From Rhizobium sp. CSW-27 (GTDB lineage: Bacteria > Pseudomonadota > Alphaproteobacteria > Rhizobiales > Rhizobiaceae): a DNA stretch of 64,000 nucleotides. The translations under genes and the position numbers were made by a program. Below are positions 26,580-34,813 of the stretch, in pieces. The notes beneath the pieces are model-generated. The model saw nothing but the letters and a program-made list of their open reading frames with translations, had not been told where the DNA came from and ran no database searches. The stretch is from contig NZ_JAHHZO010000005.1 of the NCBI RefSeq assembly GCF_018760785.1, positions 186,001 through 250,000 of the forward strand, in the 5' to 3' direction. Numbering within the stretch: position 1 is the stretch's first letter; each line of letters starts with the position of its first letter.

Positions 26580-28001
26580 TCAGCCGTTGGCGCCGGCGCT
26601 GGCCATGGCCCGCGTCAGTGTGCCGTTCATCAGGTCATCCACCGCAATGCGCGCGTCGAGCGCCTGCTTGAAGGAGGAGGCGGCCTGGCGGGAGGCCTCG
26701 GGCAGCGTGTTCCATTCGCCAACCGCCGCCTTCAGGTCGCCGTTTTTCACCCGCTCTTCCAGGCGTGCCACGATGGCTTCCGGCGTTTCGCCTGCCACCT
26801 CGCCGACGGGGCGCACGCGCACCATGCGCATGGCGCTGGCCAGAAGCCGCTCGGTCACCGATTGTCCCTCGACCGGCTGATGCGCCGCATCGAGCATAGC
26901 ATCCGCCGCTGCCGGAAGACGACGGGCCAGATCGGCGCGCGTCGGCACGCCATCGGCGGCATAGGAGCGAAGCCCCTCGACGGCCGGATCGTCGGGAGCC
27001 ACCTCGGAATAGGTCTGAAGCTCGGCCTGGAAGGAGCCGCCACGTTCGGTGGCCGCCTTCAGGGCTGCCGCCGCCAGAGCCCTTGCCACCGCCTGCTCGC
27101 GGCCCGGCTGGTTCACTTTTTCGGTCAGGGCCTCAAGCCGCTGGCCGAGCTCGGAATCATTGGCGCCCTGCGCCTGCAGCGCAGATTTCAGCGCGTCGAG
27201 ATCGCCCTTCATCTGCTGCAGTTCGGCGACCATCTCCTGCGAGGGGCCGTTGTTGCCGATGGAGCTTTCCAGCGCCTGAACGCGGGCAGCAAGATCCGGA
27301 TTGTCGGCGCGCGGGGCGGCGCGCAGATCGGCAATCTCCCGACGCAACTCCTCAAGCGCTGCCGGGGTCGCGCCTGTCCGTTGCGGATCGAGCCCCGGCA
27401 GGTAGCCGGCATATTGCATGCTGCCGGCCAGCGCGAGCGCCACGATGCCACCCAGGATGCCGGAAGCGATCATGGCCGATGTTTTCGGGCCTGAAGCATT
27501 TTGGCGTGCTGCAGGGGCAGGGCTTGCCGGTGCCGCGCTTCGCGTTTCGCTCTCCGTCTTCTGCGGTGCGCTTGGCCCGGATGAAGGCGTTTGCTCTGCT
27601 GCATCAGTGGTCTGCCACGCCTCAGGCGGAACCTCACCGGCATCCGTGGTGCCGGAGGAAGGGGCGGGCTCTGCGGTGGTCGTGGCGGATGTTGTCCAGA
27701 TATCGGAGGTGTCGGAGGGCGCCGGCTCTGCCGGTGCCCCGTCGTCAGCCCGCGGTGCGGTCGCCTCGCGCTCCTCGGGGGACGGCGCAAGGGCGGCGGC
27801 CTCCGGCGCAGCGGCATCACCGTCTGCCGGCATGCTCTGAGCCCGTGCCTCGGCGGCCGGCGTCACCGCGTCCGTATCATCGCTGCGCACGGGCTCTGCG
27901 ACGACAGGCGCTTCCGCAGCTTTCGTCTCCTCGGCTGCCGCATCGATCGTGACCGGTGTCTTTCCCGAACGGGAGCGGCGGGGCGGCTTGTCGGAAACCA
28001 T
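26580..28001 (-). CDS. alphaproteobacterial Mic60/mitofilin-like membrane protein
   Basis: A 473-residue protein with a long acidic, low-complexity N-terminal region (1-170, rich in A, E, P, T, S), one membrane helix (about 175-200, in SAMIASGILGGIVALALAGSM), a coiled coil (about 210-300) and a C-terminal mitofilin-type helical domain (about 310-470). Homologues of mitochondrial Mic60 are known in alphaproteobacteria beside heme genes, where they shape intracytoplasmic membranes; assignment rests on architecture and position between hemD and hemY. Genes at this place are often labelled COG4223. Confidence 0.82.
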   Translation of the reverse strand: MVSDKPPRRSRSGKTPVTIDAAAEETKAAEAPVVAEPVRSDDTDAVTPAAEARAQSMPADGDAAAPEAAALAPSPEEREATAPRADDGAPAEPAPSDTSDIWTTSATTTAEPAPSSGTTDAGEVPPEAWQTTDAAEQTPSSGPSAPQKTESETRSAAPASPAPAARQNASGPKTSAMIASGILGGIVALALAGSMQYAGYLPGLDPQRTGATPAALEELRREIADLRAAPRADNPDLAARVQALESSIGNNGPSQEMVAELQQMKGDLDALKSALQAQGANDSELGQRLEALTEKVNQPGREQAVARALAAAALKAATERGGSFQAELQTYSEVAPDDPAVEGLRSYAADGVPTRADLARRLPAAADAMLDAAHQPVEGQSVTERLLASAMRMVRVRPVGEVAGETPEAIVARLEERVKNGDLKAAVGEWNTLPEASRQAASSFKQALDARIAVDDLMNGTLTRAMASAGANG

Positions 28002-28064
28002 GGCAACCTCATTCTGGACTGTCTTGTTCGAACCTAGTCAGCCGGACGACGGATGGAAAGAGGC

Positions 28065-28787
28065 TCAGCGGATTTTGGTTCCCCCGCACGACGAAAGAAG
28101 AAGGAGAAGCTGGTCCTCGTCCGGCTGGTCCGCGACATGCCGTTCGATCATGTCTTTTTGCGGGACAGCCTCCGCCACCTGCGGACTGAGGCACAGAACA
28201 TGGAATACATGATCGCGCCTTTGTGCCAGCCAGGGCGTTAGCCGGGCAAAGACATGTCGCGCCGCTTCTTTTGAATAGAGCAGCAGAGCCTCCGGCAGGG
28301 GCGACAGCGCCTGCACGGCCTCGGCGCTCCAGGCCACCTCCCGCATCGCATAGGCCTCGACGGTGGTGGACCGAATGCCTGCGGCGGAAAGCCCGGCCTC
28401 GAAGGCCGGTGAACGCGGATTGCCCGCCAGATAAAGCAGGTCCTGCGCGGCCCTGTCGATGATCAGCCTTGCCAGCGCCTCGCCGGTGCCGGGGCCCGCC
28501 TCGACGTGGCGGAAACCTGCCTGCCGCGCGGCGTCGGCAGTCGCCTCGCCCACGGCGAAGACCGGCGTGCCATGATGCGCGGCGAGATCGAGACCCTCCA
28601 GCGCCCGCACCGCCTCTGCACTGGTGATGGCCAGACCCCGGTGCGGGGTCAGAAGTGCCGCAGCGATGGCCTCCGGATAATGCACGGGTTCCATGACCGG
28701 CAGCAGGATCGGCTGATGCCCGAGACGGCGGAGCTTGTCCGCCGTTCGCCGTGCGCTCGCCGAAGGCCGGGTCACGATCACCCGCAT
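28065..28787 (-). CDS. hemD: uroporphyrinogen-III synthase
   Basis: Closes and inverts ring D of hydroxymethylbilane to give uroporphyrinogen III, the branch point of heme, siroheme and cobalamin synthesis. The 240-residue protein has the two-lobed HemD pattern with [15 protein letters not shown] at the N-terminus, TSAEAVRAL and LLYSKEAARHVF (a family serine region) in the second lobe. HemD is poorly conserved in sequence, but position 6 bp after hemC makes the call secure. The C-terminal tail is slightly long. Confidence 0.92.
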   Translation of the reverse strand: MRVIVTRPSASARRTADKLRRLGHQPILLPVMEPVHYPEAIAAALLTPHRGLAITSAEAVRALEGLDLAAHHGTPVFAVGEATADAARQAGFRHVEAGPGTGEALARLIIDRAAQDLLYLAGNPRSPAFEAGLSAAGIRSTTVEAYAMREVAWSAEAVQALSPLPEALLLYSKEAARHVFARLTPWLAQRRDHVFHVLCLSPQVAEAVPQKDMIERHVADQPDEDQLLLLLSSCGGTKIR

Positions 28788-28793
28788 GGCCCG

Positions 28794-29723
28794 TCAGGTC
28801 CAGTCGGAGAAGAAGGCGGGGCCGGCGGCGGTGCGCACCGTGGTCCCGGCTCTGTGTCCCAGCGCCACCGCGTCGCTGCGCCTGCCGTCCACCTGCACCG
28901 CATGTTCCTGCCGGCCGTCCGGTGTCAGGATCAGGCCGGAGAATGTCAGGTGGTCGCCGTCGCAGATTGCATAGCCCGCGATCGGCGTGCGACAGCTTCC
29001 GTCCAGCGCCGCCAGGAAGGCCCGCTCGCAACTCACCGCGTCCCATGTCTGCCGGTCGTTGATTGCCTCCAGCAGGTCCAGCACCCGCCTGTCGCCGATC
29101 CGGCTTTCGACGCAGATCGCCCCTTGCGCCGGCGCCGGCGGAAACTCCTCCGGATCCATCAGTTCGGTCACGACATCGGCCATGGCGAGACGGTTCAGCC
29201 CGGCAAGCGCCAGAAGCGTGGCATCCACCTGCCCCTCTTCCAGCTTGCGCAGGCGGGTTTCCACCAGCCCGCGGAAGGTGATGACGGAAATGTCCGGCCG
29301 GCGGCGGCGGATCAGCGCCTGGCGGCGCAGCGAGGAGGAGCCCACCACAGCGCCATCCGGCAGTGCGGAAAGCGTCGGCGCGGTGCGGCCGATGAAGGCA
29401 TCGCGGAAATCCTCGCGCGGCAGGAAGGCGGAAAGCTCCAGCCCCTCCGGCAGCACGGTCGGCATGTCCTTGGAGGAGTGCACGGCAAAATCCAGCTCGC
29501 CGGTCAAAAGCTGGGCTTCCAGTTCCTCGGTGAACAGCCCCTTGCCGCCCACTTCCGAAAGCGCGCGGTCGGTGATGCGGTCGCCCTTGGTGGAGAGCAC
29601 CACGATTTCGAACATGTCTTCCGGAAGCCCGTGCGCCGCCATCAGTCGGGCGCGCGTTTCAGAAGCCTGGGCCAGCGCCAGCGGGCTGCCGCGCGTGCCG
29701 ATCCGGAAAGGTTTTGTTTGCAT
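28794..29723 (-). CDS. hemC: hydroxymethylbilane synthase (porphobilinogen deaminase)
   Basis: Polymerises four porphobilinogens using a dipyrromethane cofactor. The 309-residue protein shows [13 protein letters not shown] (8-20), the catalytic aspartate in HSSKDMP (about 86), the arginine-rich SSLRRQA, and the cofactor-bearing Cys244 in DGSCRTP. The usual FRGNV motif reads FRGLV, a small divergence at about 150-154. The gene is first in the minus-strand heme run and divergent from tsaD with 73 bp between starts, so the two promoters share one short region. Confidence 0.95.
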   Translation of the reverse strand: MQTKPFRIGTRGSPLALAQASETRARLMAAHGLPEDMFEIVVLSTKGDRITDRALSEVGGKGLFTEELEAQLLTGELDFAVHSSKDMPTVLPEGLELSAFLPREDFRDAFIGRTAPTLSALPDGAVVGSSSLRRQALIRRRRPDISVITFRGLVETRLRKLEEGQVDATLLALAGLNRLAMADVVTELMDPEEFPPAPAQGAICVESRIGDRRVLDLLEAINDRQTWDAVSCERAFLAALDGSCRTPIAGYAICDGDHLTFSGLILTPDGRQEHAVQVDGRRSDAVALGHRAGTTVRTAAGPAFFSDWT

Positions 29724-29796
29724 CTGTCGTCATCCATTGTTACCCGTCAGCTTCGTAACCGGCTTTGGCGGGCACCGCAATTCAACCTGACGCTTC

Positions 29797-30891
29797 ATGA
29801 CCTCTTCCCTGCGCATCCTCGGCATTGAAACCAGCTGCGACGAAACGGCGGCCGCCGTGGTTTTGCGGCATGCGGACGGCCGCGGCGAGATCGTCTCGGA
29901 CGTCGTTTTGTCGCAGCTCGAGGAACACAGCGCCTTTGGCGGTGTCGTTCCGGAAATCGCCGCTCGCGCCCATGTGGAAGCGCTCGATGGCCTTGTTGCG
30001 GAAGCGCTCACCCGCGCCGGCGTTTCCCTGCAGGAGATCGACGCGGTGGCGGCCACCGCCGGCCCGGGCCTGATCGGCGGCCTGCTGGTCGGGCTGATGA
30101 CCGGCAAGGCGATCGCCATGGCGGCCGGCAAGCCGCTCTATGCCGTCAACCATCTGGAAGGCCATGCGCTGACGGCGCGGCTGACCGACGGCCTCTCCTT
30201 TCCCTATCTGATGCTGCTCGTCTCCGGCGGCCATACCCAGCTTGTCCTCGTCAAGGGTGTGGGCGATTACGAGCGCTGGGGCACCACCATCGACGATGCA
30301 CTCGGCGAGGCCTTCGACAAGACCGCCAAGCTGCTCGGTTTGCCTTATCCCGGCGGCCCCGCCGTGGAGAAGGCTGCGCGGTCCGGTGACCCCGAACGGT
30401 TCGACCTGCCGCGTCCGCTGGTGGGCGAAGCGCGCCTCGATTTTTCCTTTTCCGGCCTGAAGACGGCGGTGCGTCAGGCGGCAACCGCCATCCAGCCGCT
30501 GACGGAGCAGGATATTGCCGATATCTGCGCCTCCTTCCAGCGCGCCATATCGCGCACCCTGAAAGACCGGATCGGTCGCGGACTTGCTCGCTTCCGCGAA
30601 CGCTATCCGGACGAGCCGCGGCCGGCGCTGGTGGTGGCCGGCGGTGTCGCGGCCAACCAGGTTCTGCGCGCCACGCTGCAGGAGCTTTGCGCCGCACATG
30701 GTTTTTCCTTCATCGCGCCGCCGATCCGGCTGTGCACCGACAATGCGGCGATGATCGCCTGGGCGGGGCTGGAGCGCATGGCGGCCGGCCTGCCGGACGA
30801 TCCGATTGCGGTGGCGCCGCGCTCCCGCTGGCCGCTGGATGCGGAGGCGGCCGCGCGGATCGGGTCCGGAAAACGGGGAGCCAAGGCATGA
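29797..30891 (+). CDS. tsaD: tRNA N6-adenosine threonylcarbamoyltransferase TsaD
   Basis: Transfers the threonylcarbamoyl group to A37 of ANN-decoding tRNAs. The 364-residue protein has the ASKHA-fold N-terminus [12 protein letters not shown] (about 9-20), the metal-binding pair in NHLEGH (His119, His123), LLVSGGHTQ and the C-terminal [10 protein letters not shown]. Its stop codon overlaps the gpsA start (ATGA). The tsaD-gpsA-yciI-EVE order following hemC divergently is conserved in rhizobia. Confidence 0.96.
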   Translation: MTSSLRILGIETSCDETAAAVVLRHADGRGEIVSDVVLSQLEEHSAFGGVVPEIAARAHVEALDGLVAEALTRAGVSLQEIDAVAATAGPGLIGGLLVGLMTGKAIAMAAGKPLYAVNHLEGHALTARLTDGLSFPYLMLLVSGGHTQLVLVKGVGDYERWGTTIDDALGEAFDKTAKLLGLPYPGGPAVEKAARSGDPERFDLPRPLVGEARLDFSFSGLKTAVRQAATAIQPLTEQDIADICASFQRAISRTLKDRIGRGLARFRERYPDEPRPALVVAGGVAANQVLRATLQELCAAHGFSFIAPPIRLCTDNAAMIAWAGLERMAAGLPDDPIAVAPRSRWPLDAEAAARIGSGKRGAKA

Positions 30892-31877
30892 GCGGAACGG
30901 AAAAGATCGTCGTTATCGGCGCCGGCGCCTTCGGCACGGCGCTTGCCACCGTCATTGCGCTCGAAGGCAAGGCGGGCGTCACGCTGCTTGGCCGGGATCC
31001 GTCGCTGATGGCGGATCTGCGCAATGACAGGGTGCATGATGCCGCCCTTCCGGGCGTGCCGCTGCCCGATGCGCTGGATTTCTCCACCGAGCCGGATGCG
31101 CTTTACGATGCGAGCATCGTGCTGTTTGCCATGCCCTCGCAGGCGCAGGGCGATGCCGCGCGCCATTACGGCCCCTATCTCCACGCCGATGCGCTGGTGG
31201 TGACCTGCGCCAAGGGCATCGAGCGCTCGACCGGCCGCCTGCTGACCGATGTGCTGGAACAGGCGCTGCCGCGCCATCCGGTGGCGGTTCTCTCCGGCCC
31301 CGGTTTTGCGGCCGATATCGCCCGTGGCCTGCCGACGGCCATGGCGATCGCTGCCGGCGATCCGTCTGTGGCCGAACGCCTCGCCCATGCGGTGTCCGGC
31401 CGCACCTTCCGGCTCTATGCCTCGACGGATCGCGTCGGCGTGCAGCTCGGCGGCGCCTTGAAGAACGTGCTGGCGATTGCCTGCGGCATCGTGGAAGGCG
31501 CCGGCCTTGGCGATTCCGCCCGCGCCGCGCTGATTTCGCGCGGTCTTGCGGAAATGTCGCGATTGGTGGCGGCCATGGGCGGTCAGGCGGAAACCGTGCG
31601 CGGCCTTTCCGGCCTCGGCGATCTGGTGCTGACGGCAACCAGCCATCAGTCGCGCAATCTGCGTTTCGGCATCGGGCTCGGTCAGGGCGAGCCGGCCGAT
31701 GCGCTGGGCGGGCTGCTGGTCGAGGGCGCCTTCACGGCGGCCATTGCCGCAAGCCTTGCCGAGCGCCATCAGGTGGACCTGCCGATCACGGCTGCCGTCG
31801 CTTCCATCATCGAGGGCCGGCTCGACGTCGCAACCGCGATGGAACAGCTGATGACCCGCCCCATCACCACGGAATAG
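30888..31877 (+). CDS. gpsA: glycerol-3-phosphate dehydrogenase [NAD(P)+]
   Basis: Supplies sn-glycerol 3-phosphate for phospholipid synthesis by reducing dihydroxyacetone phosphate. The 329-residue protein opens with the Rossmann motif [12 protein letters not shown] and has the catalytic-lysine blocks VTCAKGIE and [13 protein letters not shown], and the substrate-binding [10 protein letters not shown] near the C-terminal third. Start ATG 30888 is coupled to the tsaD stop. Cytosolic. Confidence 0.95.
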   Translation: MSGTEKIVVIGAGAFGTALATVIALEGKAGVTLLGRDPSLMADLRNDRVHDAALPGVPLPDALDFSTEPDALYDASIVLFAMPSQAQGDAARHYGPYLHADALVVTCAKGIERSTGRLLTDVLEQALPRHPVAVLSGPGFAADIARGLPTAMAIAAGDPSVAERLAHAVSGRTFRLYASTDRVGVQLGGALKNVLAIACGIVEGAGLGDSARAALISRGLAEMSRLVAAMGGQAETVRGLSGLGDLVLTATSHQSRNLRFGIGLGQGEPADALGGLLVEGAFTAAIAASLAERHQVDLPITAAVASIIEGRLDVATAMEQLMTRPITTE

Positions 31878-31895
31878 CCCAAGGAGACACGTCCC

Positions 31896-32192
31896 ATGGC
31901 CATCTTTGCCTTCGTCTGCGCCGACAAGCCCGATCATCTGCATGTGCGCATGGAAACCCGCCCGGCTCATCTCGATCATCTGAATGCGCTCAACGACAAG
32001 GGCATTCTGAAGATGGCCGGCCCCTTCCTCGATGCCGAGGGCAAGCCGAACGGCAGCCTGGTCATCGTCGAGACGGACACGATCGAGGAAGCCCGCGCGC
32101 TGGCCGATGCCGACCCTTACGCCAAGGCCGGTCTGTTTGCCTCGGTCGAGGTAAAGCCCTTCAACTGGGTCTTCAACAAGCCGGGCGCGTGA
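31896..32192 (+). CDS. YciI family protein
   Basis: A 98-residue ferredoxin-fold-like protein with the YciI features: an N-terminal strand FAFVCADKPDH, the conserved His in RPAHLDHL (about 25-32), GILKMAGPFLD and EVKPFNWV at the end. Some relatives act in degradation or dehydrochlorination, but the function of stand-alone members is unknown. AAGGAGAC precedes the ATG. It is cotranscribed with gpsA and the EVE gene (gaps of 18 and 7 bp). Confidence 0.9.
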   Translation: MAIFAFVCADKPDHLHVRMETRPAHLDHLNALNDKGILKMAGPFLDAEGKPNGSLVIVETDTIEEARALADADPYAKAGLFASVEVKPFNWVFNKPGA

Positions 32193-32199
32193 GGCAGAG

Positions 32200-32643
32200 A
32201 TGGCATCCTACTGGCTCTACAAGTCGGAACCCTTCAAGTGGTCCTGGGCGATGCAGAAGGCCAAGGGCGAGGCCGGCGAGGAATGGACCGGCGTCCGCAA
32301 CTATCTGGCGCGCAACAACATGCGAGCCATGAAGATCGGCGACAAGGGCTTCTTCTACCATTCCAACGAGGGGCTGGAGATCGTCGGCATCACCGAAGTC
32401 TGCGCGCTCTCGCATCCCGATTCCACCGCCGAGGGTGACCTGCGCTGGGACTGCGTCGATATCCGCGCCGTCTGCGACATGCCGAAGCCGGTGTCGCTGA
32501 AGGATGTCAAGGCGAACCCGAAGCTCGAAAAGATGTCGCTGGTGACCTCCATGCGGCTCTCCGTGCAGCCGGTGACGGAGGAGGAATATTTCGAGATCTG
32601 CCGCATGGGCGGGCTTGAGAACCCGCCGCGCTCGCCGGACTGA
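32200..32643 (+). CDS. EVE domain-containing protein
   Basis: A 147-residue single EVE (PUA-like) domain protein, starting MASYWLYKSEP and carrying WTGVRNYLARNNMRAM and KIGDKGFFYHSNEG, the aromatic cage region of this fold. EVE domains bind modified bases in DNA or RNA; no reader target is known for the chromosomal bacterial version. The neighbours (tsaD, a methyltransferase) are compatible with nucleic acid modification, but that is only suggestive. Confidence 0.9.
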   Translation: MASYWLYKSEPFKWSWAMQKAKGEAGEEWTGVRNYLARNNMRAMKIGDKGFFYHSNEGLEIVGITEVCALSHPDSTAEGDLRWDCVDIRAVCDMPKPVSLKDVKANPKLEKMSLVTSMRLSVQPVTEEEYFEICRMGGLENPPRSPD

Positions 32644-32699
32644 CGGGGGCCACGCTGAAAACCGAACCCCGCGCCTTCATCCTCGCCAATACACGCCTC

Positions 32700-33299
32700 A
32701 TGGCGCCGCCGCATGTCCCGGAAATCAGCCTCTATCTGGCCGACGAGGCGCATGATCTCTGGCTGAAGACGGAAGAGGATCTGGAGGCGATCGGCCTGCC
32801 GCCGCCCTTCTGGGCCTTTGCCTGGGCGGGCGGGCAGGGGCTTTCCCGCTATATCCTCGATCACCCGGAAGTGGTGCGCGGGCGCCATGTGCTGGATTTC
32901 GCCACCGGCTCCGGGCTCGTGGCGATTGCCGCGCTGCGGGCAGGGGCGGCCGGTGTCACCGCGACCGATATCGATCCGTGGACGCAGAGCGCCGTCGCGC
33001 TGAATGCCGGGGCCAATGGCGTCGAGCTCACCTTCTGCGGCGAGGATCTGGTCGGCAGGGCGGTCGATGCCGATGTCGTGCTGGCCGGCGACGTGTTCTA
33101 TGACCGCACCTTTGCGGACCGTCTCGTGCCGTGGTTTACGGCGCTTGCCGACGCTGGGCGCACCGTCATCGTCGGCGATCCCGGCCGTGCCTATCTGCCG
33201 AAGGAAAGCCTGCTCGCGCTTGCCACCTATCAGGTGCCGGTCACCCGGGCGCTTGAAGACAGCGAGATCAAGAAGACCACCGTCTGGCGTTTTGCCTGA
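32700..33299 (+). CDS. class I SAM-dependent methyltransferase (COG3897 type)
   Basis: A methyltransferase with the SAM motif VLDFATGSGLVAIAA, the acidic motif II TDIDP and the post-motif VVLAGDVFYD. From ATG 32700 it is 199 residues. However, the same frame is open back to a stop at 32616-32618 and the 15 codons before the ATG (from CTG 32655) read like the family N-terminus, with FILANTRL running into PPHVPEI. No ATG, GTG or TTG exists there; CTG 32655 follows GGGGG by 5 nt. The real protein may therefore begin at a CTG. Substrate unknown; relatives act on proteins or nicotinamide-like molecules. Confidence 0.82.
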   Translation: MAPPHVPEISLYLADEAHDLWLKTEEDLEAIGLPPPFWAFAWAGGQGLSRYILDHPEVVRGRHVLDFATGSGLVAIAALRAGAAGVTATDIDPWTQSAVALNAGANGVELTFCGEDLVGRAVDADVVLAGDVFYDRTFADRLVPWFTALADAGRTVIVGDPGRAYLPKESLLALATYQVPVTRALEDSEIKKTTVWRFA

Positions 33300-33312
33300 T
33301 GCGGCCGCTGCC

Positions 33313-33723
33313 TCAGCGCCCGCCGCGGATCACGCAGACGCCGGCCTCGTAGGCGCAGGGCTGGCGCGGCAGGAAGGCATCGGCGCCTTCCGCGACCGTA
33401 ATGATCCTTGCACGGGGCGCCGGCGGAGCGGCTGCGGGCATCACCTGCAGGTCGCTTGCGACATAGAGGCCGTTGCCCCTGACCCTGACGGCGGAAACGC
33501 TGCCGGCAAAGGTGCCGAGACCGCCGATGACCGAGGGCAGGCCGGAGCCTCCGACGATATCGCGGCGGAACATTGTGTTTGCACCATGTCCGTTGCCGGC
33601 ATGCCCGTTTTCTGGTCGCCCCTTCCGGTGCTTTGCTGCCGAATCTTCCCCCGCCTGCGCGGCGGTGACGGCTAGAAGAAGGATGGCGGCCATCGTGCCG
33701 GCTGTTGCGCTCGTTGCCCTCAT
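33313..33723 (-). CDS. hypothetical secreted protein
   Basis: I do not recognise a family. The 136-residue product has a signal peptide (MRATSATAGTMAAILLLAVTAAQA, cleavage at about 24), a His/Gly-rich segment (HRKGRPENGHAGNGHGAN, about 31-48) that could bind metal, then a small domain ending with two cysteines (QPCAYEAGVCVIRGG) that may form a disulfide. ATG 33723 has AGGAG 8 nt upstream; an in-frame ATG at 33777 lacks one. It is convergent with the methyltransferase gene (13 bp). Confidence 0.6.
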   Translation of the reverse strand: MRATSATAGTMAAILLLAVTAAQAGEDSAAKHRKGRPENGHAGNGHGANTMFRRDIVGGSGLPSVIGGLGTFAGSVSAVRVRGNGLYVASDLQVMPAAAPPAPRARIITVAEGADAFLPRQPCAYEAGVCVIRGGR

Positions 33724-33791
33724 GGCGCGGCTCCTGCCTGGTTCATTTAAGCAAGCCTTAACACAAACCGTGTCCAATGGCGCCTAACATC

Positions 33792-33814
33792 GTGAAAAAC
33801 TGATCTATTTTCAC
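33792..33814. repeat. inverted repeat upstream of the sdh operon
   Basis: GTGAAAA (33792-33798) and TTTTCAC (33808-33814), perfect 7-bp arms 9 bases apart, about 210 bp before sdhC and 70 bp before the divergent gene. Shape fits an operator for a dimeric regulator; none is identified. Confidence 0.45.
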
Positions 33815-33905
33815 ATGCTAACGTAGATCCGGTGCATGACGCATACGGACGTGCCCGGCCCGACCGACCCCAATCGATTAAATTTAAAATCCTTCTGGAA
33901 TCGGC

Positions 33906-33933
33906 TTGTGGTCTTGTCGTCCGGCGATTAAAT
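33906..33933 (+). promoter_or_regulatory. candidate sdhC promoter
   Basis: TTGTGG (33906-33911) preceded by C, and TTAAAT (33928-33933), 16 bases apart, resemble the rhizobial sigma-70 pattern CTTGnn...; about 90 bp before the sdhC start. Confidence 0.3.
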
Positions 33934-34022
33934 CACCCGATGATGCAATGCACATCTTTACGGCATGGTGCATTGCCGGACGCGCTCCCGCGTGAATGCG
34001 CACCGAACGCCGCGAGGATATG

Positions 34023-34415
34023 ATGGCGAATATGACAAAAAATCGGCCGCTGTCGCCGCACCTTCAAATCTACCGATTCACCCCCACCATGGCCATGTCC
34101 ATCGTGCACCGCATCACCGGGGGCGCACTCTATGCCGGCACGGTGCTGGTGGCGGCGTGGCTGATTGCCGCTGCCTCGGGTGAAGAGGCCTTCAGCTGGG
34201 TGAACTGGTTCTTCGGATCCTTCGTAGGACAGATCATCCTGTTCGGTTACACCTGGGCGATCTTCCATCACATGCTGGGCGGTCTCAGGCACATCATGTG
34301 GGACCTCGGCTACGGCTTCGAGAAGCATTTCTCCACGAAGCTTGCCAATGCCAGTCTGGTTGCCTCCATCGGCCTGACCGTCCTTGTCTGGGCGGTGGTG
34401 CTGATCGTTCGGTAA
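34023..34415 (+). CDS. sdhC: succinate dehydrogenase cytochrome b556 subunit
   Basis: Membrane anchor and heme b ligand subunit of complex II. The 130-residue protein has the family signature RPLSPHLQIYRF (8-19), SIVHRITGG (27-34), and HHMLGGLRHIMWD in helix 2-3, providing the heme and quinone-site residues; three membrane helices. GAGGA lies 4 nt before ATG 34023; ATG 34020 is one codon upstream. First gene of sdhCDA(gt)B. Confidence 0.94.
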   Translation: MANMTKNRPLSPHLQIYRFTPTMAMSIVHRITGGALYAGTVLVAAWLIAAASGEEAFSWVNWFFGSFVGQIILFGYTWAIFHHMLGGLRHIMWDLGYGFEKHFSTKLANASLVASIGLTVLVWAVVLIVR

Positions 34416-34426
34416 GGAGAAGAGTG

Positions 34427-34807
34427 ATGGACATGCGTACTCCCCTCGGCAAGGTCCGGGGCCTCGGTTCGGCCAAGAGCGGCACGGAGCATTTCTGGAA
34501 GGTCCGCACGACCTCGATCGCGCTCGTGCCGCTGCTGCTGTTTTACGTGGTCTTCCTGATCATGCATGCCGGCAAGCCCTATGCCGAGGTCGTCTCGGCG
34601 CTTTCCAATCCCTTCGTCGCCACGATCAATGCGCTGACGATCATTGCCAGCATCGTGCACATGAAGCTCGGCATGGAAGAGATCATCCAGGACTACATCC
34701 ATACCGAAGTGATGAAGCTGGCGCTTCTCATGCTCAATTCCTTCTTTTCGCTTCTCGTCGGCGGGCTCTGTCTCTTCGCCGCCCTGAAGATCGCATTCGC
34801 AGGATAA
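34427..34807 (+). CDS. sdhD: succinate dehydrogenase hydrophobic anchor subunit
   Basis: Second membrane anchor of complex II, 126 residues with three helices (about 30-50, 60-80, 95-120). The opening MDMRTPLGKVRGLGSAKSGTEHFW and the heme-ligand region ASIVHMKLGMEEIIQDYIHTE are typical of alphaproteobacterial SdhD. GGAGA lies upstream of the ATG. It lies 11 bp after sdhC and 6 bp before sdhA. Confidence 0.94.
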   Translation: MDMRTPLGKVRGLGSAKSGTEHFWKVRTTSIALVPLLLFYVVFLIMHAGKPYAEVVSALSNPFVATINALTIIASIVHMKLGMEEIIQDYIHTEVMKLALLMLNSFFSLLVGGLCLFAALKIAFAG

Positions 34808-34813
34808 CACTCC

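Larger units (their letters stand above)
33724..34022. other. divergent intergenic region before sdhC
   Basis: About 300 bp, more AT-rich than the surroundings, between the secreted-protein gene and sdhC. It holds an inverted repeat (33792-33814), two copies of CGATTAAAT exactly 50 bp apart (33875-33883 and 33925-33933) and a promoter-like element. No coding potential. Confidence 0.6.
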
